Shown here piece after piece: positions 1 to 10,600 of a stretch of 64,000 bases of DNA; position 1 is the first letter of the stretch, and every line of letters begins with the position of its first letter. The notes below the pieces were generated by a model. The model made no database searches. It had not been told where the DNA came from and worked only from the letters and a program-made list of their open reading frames with translations. This DNA comes from Oscarella lobularis (taxonomy: Eukaryota > Porifera > Homoscleromorpha > Homosclerophorida > Oscarellidae): contig NC_089176.1 of assembly GCF_947507565.1 (NCBI RefSeq), forward strand, positions 806,001 through 870,000, read 5' to 3'. Position numbers and translations under genes: made by a program.

Positions 1-399
1 GCTTGCATAGCTTTCTCTTTCTTCTGGTCAATGTGGGGCACCGTTCTCATCTCCTTCAGACGTTATTCGACTATCACTATCGCTCACCCATTTCAGCCGA
101 GCATCACAACTCGAAAGGCAGCAATAGCAATTGCTTCGACGCTGATTGTTGGAATTGTTGTCGCCTCTTTACCTTTTATACGTGGGCTAAATACCGACTC
201 CGCTACTTTTCGAGCGAAGACTACTATGAATGCTCAATAGATTTATGAAGATCTGTTTAGCGTCGGTGGAATAATCATGAGAATAGATTTCGTCATCAAT
301 TCCGTGCTCTATGTATTTTGGGTTAAAACTTTTAGCCGCTCACTCTTGGATATTATTCGATGCCGGAAGATACGTTATACTTCTGTGAGAACGCAGTAA
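1..399 (+). pseudogene. Rhodopsin-like GPCR remnant (TM3-TM4 and TM7 only)
   Basis: Frame 1 from the window edge reads a hydrophobic segment ending in FRRY (a DRY-like end of TM3), then an HPF loop and a TM4-like helix (AIAIASTLIVGIVVASLPF). The next recognisable part, resembling extracellular loop 2 with a cysteine (SSEDYYECSIDL), is in frame 3, so a frameshift lies near 185-190. After an in-frame stop at 238-240, frame 1 resumes with a TM7/helix-8 pattern (NSVLYVFW, an NPxxY-like site, followed by basic residues) and stops at 397-399. The roughly 100 bases between TM4 and TM7 cannot hold TM5 and TM6, so these appear deleted. This supports a degenerate receptor. The 5' part lies outside the window. 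An unusual splice arrangement is the alternative. Confidence 0.5.
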
Positions 400-776
400 C
401 GTCACAGGGGACCGTGTTGGTAAAATTCGGCTTTTTCTGAGTGTTTCTACGCGTCTTGTCCAGTCTGTGAACGCAGTACAATCAATAAATAGTACAAAGC
501 GCGCGGATTCCCACGACCAGGCGTCTGATGTCGTCGATGGCGTCCTCGTTGCCGTTGCGATCTTGCCCCTTATCTTGACTTCAACATCGCATTCCGTGAA
601 CGCTCTTTCGAGAAACCCAACGTTCGTTCTGTCAGCAAATACTGTATTTAATTAGTAGAGTCAGAATAAACTAGAGTACACCTGCTTTGTCTACGGTAAA
701 GGACGTTTTAGTTCAGACTCGCGTGCAACAAGAACTTCTAACGGCACGTGGACACAACAGTAGAATGCCTTACAGT
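400..776. other. Intergenic stretch, nothing recognised
   Basis: Between the GPCR remnant and the 3' end of the nudE gene. Short open frames exist but show no family resemblance, splice pattern or codon signal I trust. Confidence 0.4.
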
Positions 777-2440
777 CTATACGGTGATCTTAACAACTCC
801 ATTGGGAGCTTGCACAACGTCATTGGAGTCCCCGCGACTGTAACGCTTTGCCCTTGAGAAAAGAGACAAATAATATAGAATGAGAGATTCCCAATGAACA
901 AATTACCCTCGAGACCCCAAACCACTGTTCGCCGCCCTCACTTTCTTGATGTGCCGAGACGATGCCAATTTCGATTCTAAAGCCTACGCAAGATATCATC
1001 ATCACAGACACTCTCCCACGTCATAGGAGGAACCGACTCACCCCGACTTTTCGTAACAGATCACCGACTATATTCAGCGCCGCTATTCGCGACGACGGCG
1101 TCAACGGCACCGTCACTTCCGTGTGAGATGCGGACGGATTCGGGGTTCCGGGATCGGATGGGCCCATGATGGGAGTCGAGTACGGCGTTGGAGGTAATGC
1201 GGTGGGCTCCGATCCGTCCACGTCGTCATCGTCGTCGTTGTCGCCGCCGCCGCCGGCAGCGGCGGCAGCGACGACTTCGTCGGTTTTCTTTGCCGTCGTG
1301 GCACTTCGTATGGCCAATTCGGAACGCAGGTCGCGCGCTTCGTCTTTCAGTCGTTGGACCATTTCTTGGAGGCTCTCCTTTTCGTCCAATTCGTTTTCGA
1401 GCATGGCATTTCGTTCGATTGCCTAGGCAGAAAGATTTTCGGAGATCTCGAAGCGGCAACGAGAAGCCAGAACGGAACATACAGAATTCAACTGCCGATC
1501 AAAATCCTCAAGAGACACAACAGTCGCACTAGAAAGAAAGAGAAAGAAAGAAATCATTGAAGGAGAGAGACAAAGCCAAACGGATCCAAAGGCGTCATGA
1601 AGGCTTATCAGATCAGAGACTTGCGCTACCTCAGACTCTTCCCTTTCTCTACGCTAGCAAGCATTAAAAACGCCTCTAGTAACTCGTTGTCTCTCTAAGA
1701 CAAACAGACACGATAACTGAGAGGCCTGCCACTGATTTATTGACTTTAACCACACACATTCTCAATCAGATTAATTGATTGAGGATTGCCTTCCTTTTAC
1801 TACCGTCTAAACTCTTATTATATCCTCATATCCTCACGTACGTTATAGGAACCCATGAGAGACCAAGGGCAAACAGATAAAATAGAAGACCCTATGAGCT
1901 ACCACTATCTCTCTCTCTATTGTCGTCTCTAGTACTCACCGTTGAGCCCGTTCGAGATCGTCATTCGTCTGCTCCAACTCTCGAACGTACTTCTGCAGCG
2001 TATCGCGATGAAGCGTCAGCGTGGCGACCTCTTCCTGAAGCGAGCTGACGTTGACGAAAGCGTCATTCTGAACCGCTTCGAGTCGTTCCTACGCGCGCGC
2101 GAGACTCAATCGCAAAAAAACGTTTCGTCTCGTGTCTCGATGCGTGCCTTGAGCGATTCGTTTTCCATTTCGAGACGACTTCTCGCGCCTTCCAACTCGC
2201 GAACGCGCCGCTCCGCTTGCTCGAGTTGCGCTTCGAGTTCGGCTTCGAGTTCTCGACTGCCTTCTTGAAACTCGTCTAGTTCGAGTCGAGCCTCTTCGAG
2301 GCTGATCGACGAGAGTCGCGATTACTAGGGGATCGTATCCCCTTCGGGGGAGTTCACCTGAGTTCGGTCTTTTCGAATTTTTCCTTCCAGTGGGCGATTT
2401 CTTCCTCTGGGGACGCGAACGATGGCGGAGTGGCGTTCAT
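777..2440 (-). CDS. NDEL1: NudE-type dynein regulator (NDE1/NDEL1 homologue)
   Basis: Nuclear distribution protein that, with LIS1, regulates cytoplasmic dynein at centrosomes and kinetochores (family knowledge). The minus-strand exons encode the conserved nudE coiled coil in order: [14 protein letters not shown] (exon 2), [20 protein letters not shown] (exon 3, 1940-2088), [10 protein letters not shown] (46-base exon near 1480-1524), and [20 protein letters not shown] with [16 protein letters not shown] in the exon from about 1422. The last exons continue [10 protein letters not shown] and end VVKITV at the stop (777-779). The start is the ATG at 2440, in a short first exon ending in KTELR. 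The C-terminal part carries an acidic low-complexity Gly/Asp stretch. One oddity: the junction of exons 2 and 3 (about 2089-2121) does not keep frame with a simple GT-AG intron. The protein is either NDE1 or NDEL1; early animals usually have one pre-duplication gene. Confidence 0.93.
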
Positions 2441-2776
2441 CGGTGCCGTTTGGGCATGTGGGATCGAACGTGATCGATCTGGCTAACGAGAGACGATGGA
2501 GAACGCGCGACGAGTTCGAAAACAACGAGCGGCGTACCTCGTTACTCGATTTGCGTTCTTGTGTGTGATGAGAAAGCGTCACGTGGGACGGAGGTGACGA
2601 AGTGCGTTAGAACATATCCGGGTTCGGCATTTTTTCAAACAAACATATTCAAATTGAACTCCTAGCAACTCCAATAAAAACGTCTCTCTCTCTGTGGATA
2701 AATGGAGTGCAGTGGCGCGAGCGAGCGTCTGATCAATTAATCAATAAAAGTTATGAAAGATATCTTTTAGCGCATA
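2441..2776. other. Intergenic: nudE 5' side and LZTR1 3' side
   Basis: This 336-base gap separates two minus-strand genes. It holds a short CT repeat near 2682-2693 and an AATAAA-like site on either side, but no gene I can support. Confidence 0.4.
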
Positions 2777-5700
2777 TTAGACTATTTCATGCCTGTCTAA
2801 CGCGGAGATGCTCATATGATCGGCAAGAGCATCAAGAACATCCAGTAGCAGATCCTTTGGCAAATTGCGAACTCTCGATGTCCTTGCCACCTGCGGAAAA
2901 TGCTGTACAATTATGCTGAGTGCATGTCTCTTCATGTCATGAGCTTCAATTTTGTCAGCTGCTTCCAGAATCTACAGAGAAAGAGAGAGAGTTGCAATGC
3001 CATCTCGACACAAGTTTGTCCCTGCACCTCAACTACGTTTCGAGGCGAAACGTTTGTTTCAAGATTCAATTTGCAGTAGACCTGCAGCTGATTGTTTGTA
3101 AAACCGTAAAATTGAGGAGCAGCAAACAAATATCTAGATATTAAATAGACTATTTGAAAGTGGACGACAAAGAGAGAGAGAGCTAACAGTGAGTCCTCTG
3201 GTGGCATGTTGACATCCCCGTAATAAATGTAGCGAAGTAGGGATTCAAACGCTTGAGGTGACGGCACCGTTTCCCCAATAGAAATCTACGTGAAAAACTT
3301 TCTCCCCATTGGCTTTGCCATCCTAATTTACGCTCACATTCACTTCATTCTTCTCTGGCATAAATGATCGAAACATAGCCTCAAAATACCTACAACAATT
3401 AATTAAATACTATCCAGGCGTTCTCTATTTATAAAAAATAAGACCTGCATCTTGCAGCCAATACAGCCTAAAAATTCACAGACTAGCGAGGGAGAGAAGA
3501 AGTATTAAAACCCCGTTCATACCTTGTGACCGTACACTGGAGTTCCGTTCAGCAGCAACGTAATGTCATAAAAGGGCTCGCCCACTCCTTCAGTAAGAAA
3601 ATTCCTCATGTCCGTCTCAAGAGAACTTCCTTCGTAAGTTGAAAAAATTAATCTGACTCGTTTTCATCACTGTTTTGGCTGCTTACCAACGCCTGACGTT
3701 ATGGTGACTATTGGCTCTGGCGATCCAGCCAACAAGCCCAGCGGTTGCTCCTTTCGTCGCACTATCTCGACCATCAAGCTCTTCCCCAAGTTCTCAAACG
3801 CCGGACTCATCACAATGCTGCGATAGTTGACGTCTTTTACAATAAATCGAAGGCAGTGCTCCTAAGCATTCATCTCAAACAAAAAAGAACGAACGTATTA
3901 GACGAAAACGTGCCTTGATGCAATCCAGTTTGAATTCGGCTGCATTCTGTAGGGCAACCAAGACGTTGTTTTCACCAATCGCTAGTTCGATGTAGTGAAC
4001 GCAGAGCTGTTCCAGCCGCTTTAGTTTTAGCTGGACGAATTTAGATAACATAGTCTACGTACGTCCAAGAGAGACGACGTACCGTTTTTGATATGGAATA
4101 GACTTCCATTATCAACTTTAGATCTTCGGTTGATAGTTGATCAATTTGCACTAGAATAATTTAAATTGCCTCCCTATGAGTGTGTCCTGTGTTTCGACAA
4201 AAGTACCACCTCCATTGAAGCAAGGGTGAATGGCATCCGTATACATAAAAACCATAGCAACTTTAAATGCTTCTGGTTTCATGTCGGGAAAAGAGATTTC
4301 AATTACTTCGGTCTCTTTGCCACTCTGTAAATGATAGAATACTTGCTGGCGTATTCCACAGCGAGGTGTCTACCTTTTTCTTTGCGCTAATGATGGACTG
4401 TCTCAGTACGGAAGATCGCGCGGCGACCATGGCACTGTGACCGGAGATCTTTTTCCGATCCTACGTCAATCGCCACCAAAATTGGTTCATTCAGCTTCTA
4501 TCTCAGACAGACGTACTTTGCCTATGATGAAGGCGACGTCACAAAATTGCTGGTTCTTGAATAGACGTCCGAAATCGTCTTGAAGAGTACACTTGGGATA
4601 CGTGGAAAGCTGCAATAAAGATAGTAACTCTTATTAGAATTAGGCAAAATCTGTTCATATCTACCTGAAACCGAAATATTTCTCCACTTCGCGCATTGTC
4701 GCCGACCGTTCCGCCAAACAAATACATGGAATCTTCCTTGACAGCAGCAGAATGAAACAGACGCCCGGACGGCGACTACAGCAAAAGCAAACGATTATAT
4801 AGAAAAATATCTCGGACCTTAGACATGACATGGTACTCACCTCGCTATCCTCCGTTGGCTGAATGACTGACCACTCAAGCTTATCCAAGTCAAAACTAGA
4901 ACGTTACATGTGTGAGCACCTTTGGAATATTTGAATTATGCCGTTTTTACCAGTGGAGTTGATGAGGTAGCTTGTTGTCAGCTGCACCGCCAAATACGTA
5001 CAGGTGCTGGCCCAAGGCAACCATGGAGTGGCCGTAACGGCGCTGCGGTGGCGCCGTTCCACCAGTTGGAAGGTTCGTCGGAGTGATTCTCGTCCACCTG
5101 AAAAGAATTTCAAGATTGTGGCATTTTTCAATTTGTCTTCGCGTCGTTTTCGCCTTCTTTGTTTGAAACGAAACTGGTAGAGTTTGTTTGTGATCTTTGC
5201 GCCACTTTGGCCCGAGAAGACGAACATGCTGTCTTGCGTTGTAGCCACGGGAAAGTTGCAGCAAGTCGGCGGACAGTCACCAGTCTGCTTGATCTTTATA
5301 AAACATACGAGGTTAGGGGGAAGTGAACTATTTTAACTGTATTTATCCCCTACTTCTTCCCATCTGGGATTTTCCGCATTAAGAGGAATCGCCCACATAT
5401 CATTCAGCCTATCAAACGCTCAAGACAGGTGACCCACTTTCATTAATTAAATAATTAATTTCCTACCTGGCATTTCCGTCGTAACCGGCGAAAATCCACA
5501 GCTTGTTGTCGTAGACAGCGGCGCCGTGAGCTGATCGAGCAGGCGGAAATCTAGCAAAAAATTTCAATTCCAAAAAAATTGATTCTAAGATCAATTACCG
5601 TCCTTCGATGTGTTTCCACTCGTACCACTGCCCCGTTGTAAACTTGTACTCAAACAGATCGTTTTTATTTCTCAAATTTGAATTCGAATAGATGTCCCCT

Positions 5701-6277
5701 AGGAATTCAATTCCACCACCAATCATATCTCGTGCAATTCCTTGTAGTACCAGTATAGCCTCCAAAGACAAACATGCTGTCCTTATAGACGACAGCTGAG
5801 TGATGATATCGAGGAGCAGGCGGAGCTCCAGTGGTAACCACCCTACAATAAAAAGACTTTCGTTTATGTATTGAAATAAATTTGGTTTTTCACTAAAAAA
5901 TTGATTTTTTATCCTACCTGCCCCACGAATTGTCTTGACAGTCGAAACGAAGTAAATCGTTGAGCATTCGCTTTCTGTGGCGCACACAAGGCGGGGGAGG
6001 GACCACGCCCTTTATTATGGAACGCTTCTCTGCGCTTTCTTTTTCTCACCCGTTATCGCCGCCAAATACGTATATGGCGGTTCCCCACGACACGATTGTG
6101 TGCTTCGATCGCCTGAGCACATCGAAGAGGGCGATTTATAGAAAAACCGCGGTGCATCTCTCGCTTTTTTTACTACCTTGCTCCAACAAATTCGTCGCAT
6201 GACGGCATTCGTCGCCAGCGGTGAACTACTTCTCCGGGATCAAAATTGAGAGAAAGAGTTTCTGGTACTTGGGACAT
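2777..6277 (-). CDS. LZTR1: LZTR1, Kelch-BTB-BTB adaptor protein
   Basis: Substrate adaptor for CUL3 ubiquitin ligase acting on RAS-family GTPases such as RIT1 (family knowledge). The gene has many exons. The first encodes [20 protein letters not shown] and CDEFVGAR, near identical in pattern to vertebrate LZTR1. Kelch blades follow: [39 protein letters not shown] and [20 protein letters not shown] with AADNKLP. Downstream come two BTB/BACK units; the second shows [20 protein letters not shown], then after an intron [20 protein letters not shown], exactly the LZTR1 order. The last exon reads [17 protein letters not shown] and stops at 2777-2779. The start at 6277 is the ATG just before the conserved first-exon block. 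The 5' end lies only about 30 bases from a stray copy of another gene's first exon. Confidence 0.96.
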
Positions 6278-6302
6278 TGCGGTTGGTGTGACGTTTCTGC
6301 AG

Positions 6303-6480
6303 TAAAGTGCGCTAGCGAGAACGTTCGTTGCAAACCATCTATGGTGCAACTGCTCTTTCTTCTCATCACTGGCGCCACAGCGTCGGTCCACGTCGTCTAC
6401 AAAACGCAAAGCGGAAAAGCAGCAGCAAAGATAGACGTCTACGGCCCAAATGCAAGAACGTATCCTCTGAGATTAACCAT
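6303..6480 (+). pseudogene. Truncated copy of first exon of the gene at 11599
   Basis: The DNA around 6305-6440 matches 11576-11720: the shared pre-start string gtgcgctagcg, then a signal-peptide-coding block ([17 protein letters not shown] here, [17 protein letters not shown] there) and the following [10 protein letters not shown] / ETQIGKTAAK. After that point the similarity fades and no further exons of the 11599 gene follow; a minus-strand lysozyme gene begins instead. It is therefore a broken duplicate lying in the promoter region of LZTR1. A short expressed peptide cannot be excluded. Confidence 0.7.
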
Positions 6481-6596
6481 GGATGTGCTGTGATTGACCG
6501 TTCTACGTGTACTAGTAACTTGAAGGTAGCAGAACAACGGAAACTGTGAGTGAGACAAATGACAAAATACTGACTGACAGGCACAGTTATTCATAG

Positions 6597-7539
6597 TTAA
6601 CGTTTCGTGTTCTCATTGACGTTGACTCCTGTGTGTATTAATTAATGCTATTCAAGTTATTTGGACAGAATGTAAGAGCTTACCGCAAACCATGACATTG
6701 GGATGATACTGCTTGATGGTAGCCTCTTCCCAACCTCCAAACTTTTCGAAGTCATCAAAGGAGGGATCGTTGTTTTTGTAGCGAGGGTACCTACATTATG
6801 TACTAATCAATTGACGGCGCAGCGTGCACTTCAGTTTACCAGAGTGGAACTGATTTACCCTCTTCATAGTCATTGCCCATGATCTCCTCCCAATAATATT
6901 TGGATGCGTACACACCAGTGTCTTTGTGAATCTGCTAGTATTAATAAAAAGACAGTTCACGCGTATACTGAATCCGTAAAACCTTTGCAGTGTCAAACAT
7001 AGTTTTAAAAAACTCTTGGTGTTCTTCTTTGCTATCCGGCCAGTACCATTCGGATATGTTTGGTGAAGTTCTATTGTCTTCGATGTCTAGCCAAAGGGTG
7101 CGGTAATGCAAGTTTTTCAAGGAATTAACTGAAAGGCGGAACCCTTTAATTAAATTAGATCACAGTGTTGCTCATGAAACCTGTTTTGGACACTTGCTCT
7201 GCAGGATTTCCACAACAATAGCAAGGGAACAGATAGACGTCCACATCGCTCATTCCAGCAGCCTGTGCATTTTCAAGAGTGCCCCGGGCACTCTCGTCCA
7301 GTTCACCTGAGCAAAGAGCGTTCCCATTCACCCAGTACTGAGTGGATTGAACCCCCCTCTCACGGATTACCGGTACTGCGGTGAGCCCTCACGATAGCAA
7401 AGCTATACCCTTCCTTTTTGAGACACTCGAACTGGGATTTGCTAACGATTGTCGAGACGTCGACGCCCTTGCGCTTGACGCAAGCTGAATACGCAAGATG
7501 ACAGAAGAGCACTTTGAAGATAATGACGGATGATATCAT
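6597..7539 (-). CDS. Secreted GH25-type lysozyme
   Basis: Predicted muramidase of glycoside hydrolase family 25, of the kind found in nematodes and amoebae, acting on bacterial peptidoglycan for defence or digestion (family knowledge). The start at 7539 gives a signal peptide followed directly by RKGVDVSTIVSKSQFECLKK, the usual family opening, then GYSFAIVRAHRSTG. Later exons give GMSDVDVYLFPCYCCGNP, a strand with LWLDIEDN (the conserved acidic pair near the active site), an exon with YASKYYWEEIMG, and the final WEEATIKQYHPNVMVCGVNV. The stop is at 6597-6599. Introns are short. Length, near 220 residues, is normal for the family. All key family blocks are present, so it looks functional. Confidence 0.9.
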
Positions 7540-7654
7540 GACGGCGTCGAGGAAGGGGCCAAGGCGGACCAGCGGACTACTGCGCGGGCGCTGTTTCACT
7601 GGTATATCTATGCTGCCATGTGATCGTTGGGAAACTGGTGCAAGCCGTGCATAA

Positions 7655-10600
7655 TGCAATTAGGAGCACAATAGACCCTTTTCGGTGAAGGAGCTGGCCG
7701 CAGAGCCCTGGAGCCCTCCTGGAAGCTGCGAGAGTGGCCCGGATGATCAACCGTCAGTTTGAAATTTTGCTCTCTCTTCTCACGTTTTTGGCAATCTTCT
7801 CACTTGTAAATATTTCTCGAATTAGTGAAAAACATGATCATCGTTATTCTCGTTTTCCGAAATCATCGTTTTTTCCTGAATTTTCGTCAAGTTTTCAAAA
7901 AAATTTTCTAACTTCGTCGATTCTTCCCGTATTTTACCCGCGTGATTACGTAATGGTTTTCAGATTCTCTTTGAAGATTAATTATTGGGCCATATTGGTT
8001 CGTCATCGTTTCAATTACAAAATCATGATGGCTCGTCATCGTTTTCAATTCAAATTCAAGATTGACTCTCGTCTATATTCTTCTGTCGTGTATTTCAATC
8101 GTGAAATTTGCCAGGGTTTTTTGCTACTACTTCTCTTCCTTTGTGGGGATGTTGAGCTTAACCCGGGCCCTGTGAAATATCCGTGTGGTTGGTGCAGTAA
8201 ATCGGTTAGATCTGATCAAGAGAGTATTCTTTGTGATTTCTGTCAACGTTGGTATCACTCTAAATGTGAACGTCTGCCACCTTCTGATTACACTTATCTC
8301 TGCTCTGAATCAGATTCTCTAGAATGGGAGTGTTCCCGTTGTGCTCTTCCATTCACAAATTTGAATCTTCATTCGGATGAATCGTCGTCATTAGACTCCA
8401 TCATACTTGATGACAATTTGAGTTCCACATCGACTGATTCAGTCATGATTTCCGCATTGGATAATGACACGTCTTTGCTCTTGGACCCTTCGAATCTAAC
8501 TCAATATGGGGAGCCTATCACTTCTCTTCGGTCCTATCACTGCTCAAACTCTGGTGTCATCTTTGCACATCTCAATATCAACAGTCTTATTGCCAAACTG
8601 GACTGGATTCGACTCATTCTACGACGTTGTTCAGTGGATGTTCTGGCACTCTCTGAAACAAAGCTGGATGACTCCATCTCTAATAATTTTCTTTGTGTCG
8701 AGGGATTTGAGCTTTTCAGAAATGATCGCTCACGTCATGGCGGAGGCGTCTGTTTATATGTCTCAAGCAAACTTTGTTCTTCATCACTTCCAGCTCCGGA
8801 TTCACTACAAAATCTAGAAGTGATTCTTGCGGAAATACGCCTTCCTGGAAAATTGAAGAGTATTGTGGGAGCAATTTATCGTCCTCCGTCAAGTAGTGTC
8901 TCCATCTTCATCGACTCTCTTTCTTCAATGTTAGATCACATCTACTCAGCTTCGTTCTCAGATGTTTTGCTGATGGGGGATATAAATGTCGATCTCTCGA
9001 GCTCCTCGAAGACTTCAACGCAAGTCTCAGATTGCCTTGATCTCCTCCAACTAAAGAATTTAATTACTTCTCCTACTCGCGTCACTTCGTCTACGTCATC
9101 TCTTCTGGACGTAGCTTTGTCATCGATGCCAAGTTCCTTTACAGCACCTGCGTCTATTGATGCATCGGGTATCAGTGATCATAACCTTATCTGTGTCGCC
9201 AGAAAGGTGCATCTTTCATCGTCTCGTCCTCCTCGTTTTTCTCGCAAGCCTCGAAGTGACTCGTCTGCCTTGGACTTTATTGAAGATCTTTATCATGTCC
9301 CTTGGTCTGTGATATCATCCTTCACTGATGTTAATGATCAATGGGACACGTGGAAGTCATTATTCTTGGACGTGGTAAATCGTCACTTTCCTTTATCCTC
9401 GTCACGCCGGCGCAAACACTCTTCTCTTCCTTGGATGACTAAACAAATCATTGTTGACATCAGACAAAGAAATTTCTATCGAAAAGCCTCAATTTCTAGA
9501 AAGCGCCCTTTGGAGGAAAGGCGGTTTTTCAATGAAAAGTACAAGAAACAAAGAAATGTTATCAAGTATCGCTTACGAGCGGCTAAGGAGAACTTTTTCA
9601 TTGAGAAATTGACACTTCTTAGTCACAATCCCGCTCGGTTTTGGTCTACCATCAATTGCATCACGGGACGACGTAAAGTTGTGTCTGATCAGCTCCCTTC
9701 TGCTGGTGAATTATGTGATCAATTCGCATCAGTAGTTGGTATGTCACAGAGCTCAGAGCGTCGGCCTCGTGGCCTACTAGAAGAAGATTCTCTTGAAACG
9801 CATTCTCAAGCTGATGACGTTAATTCTTCAATTTTATTCAACTTCCCCTTAGTGTCATCAGATGAGGTCTCGGACCTCCTTAGAAGAATTGACGTCAACA
9901 AAGCCTCGGGTCATGATGGAATTGATGGGAAATTTTTAAAAATGGGAGCGTCTGCAATTTCACCATCATTGGCAAGCCTTTTTAATACTTCTCTCCAATC
10001 TGGGGTATTTCCAGATGAGTGGAAGTGTGCCAAGGTTGTTCCCATTTTCAAATCGGGTTCAAGACTTGATCCCAAGAATTTTCGCCCGGTATCGTTGCTG
10101 CCAATTGTCTCAAAAATATTGGAACATTTTGTCTTTCAATCTTTATGTGGCTACTTCGACAAGCACCTTCTTATTCCTGACTGCCAATTTGGCTTTCGAA
10201 AATCTCGGTCAACTCAAGATGCGATGGTTTGTTTGACTCAAGATCTTTTGTCTGGCAAGGACGCAGGTCTTCGCTCGGCGGCTGTCTTTCTTGATGTTAA
10301 GAAGGCCTTTGACACAGTCGATCACAGTTTACTTCTCCGAGGTCTGTCATCGTGTGGAGTGAAGGGAAAGGTCCTGGCATGGCTCTCTTCTTACCTCTTG
10401 GATCGTCGACAATTTGTCTCGGTCGGCTCTACTGCTTCGAACTTGTCGCCAGTTAGGAGAGGAGTGCCTCAAGGTTCAAAATTAGGTCCTCTTTTATTCA
10501 ATTTCTTCACCCGGAACATCACCTCGGTCGTCTCTTCTCAATCGTCTCTAATCCTTTACGCAGATGATGCCTGTCTTTATTCCAGCAACGAAACTTTTGA

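Noticed and set aside
1230-1275. GCC/GCG repeat near 1.25 kb considered as a CpG-rich regulatory repeat
   Set aside because: It encodes the Ala/Gly/Asp low-complexity part of the nudE protein in frame.
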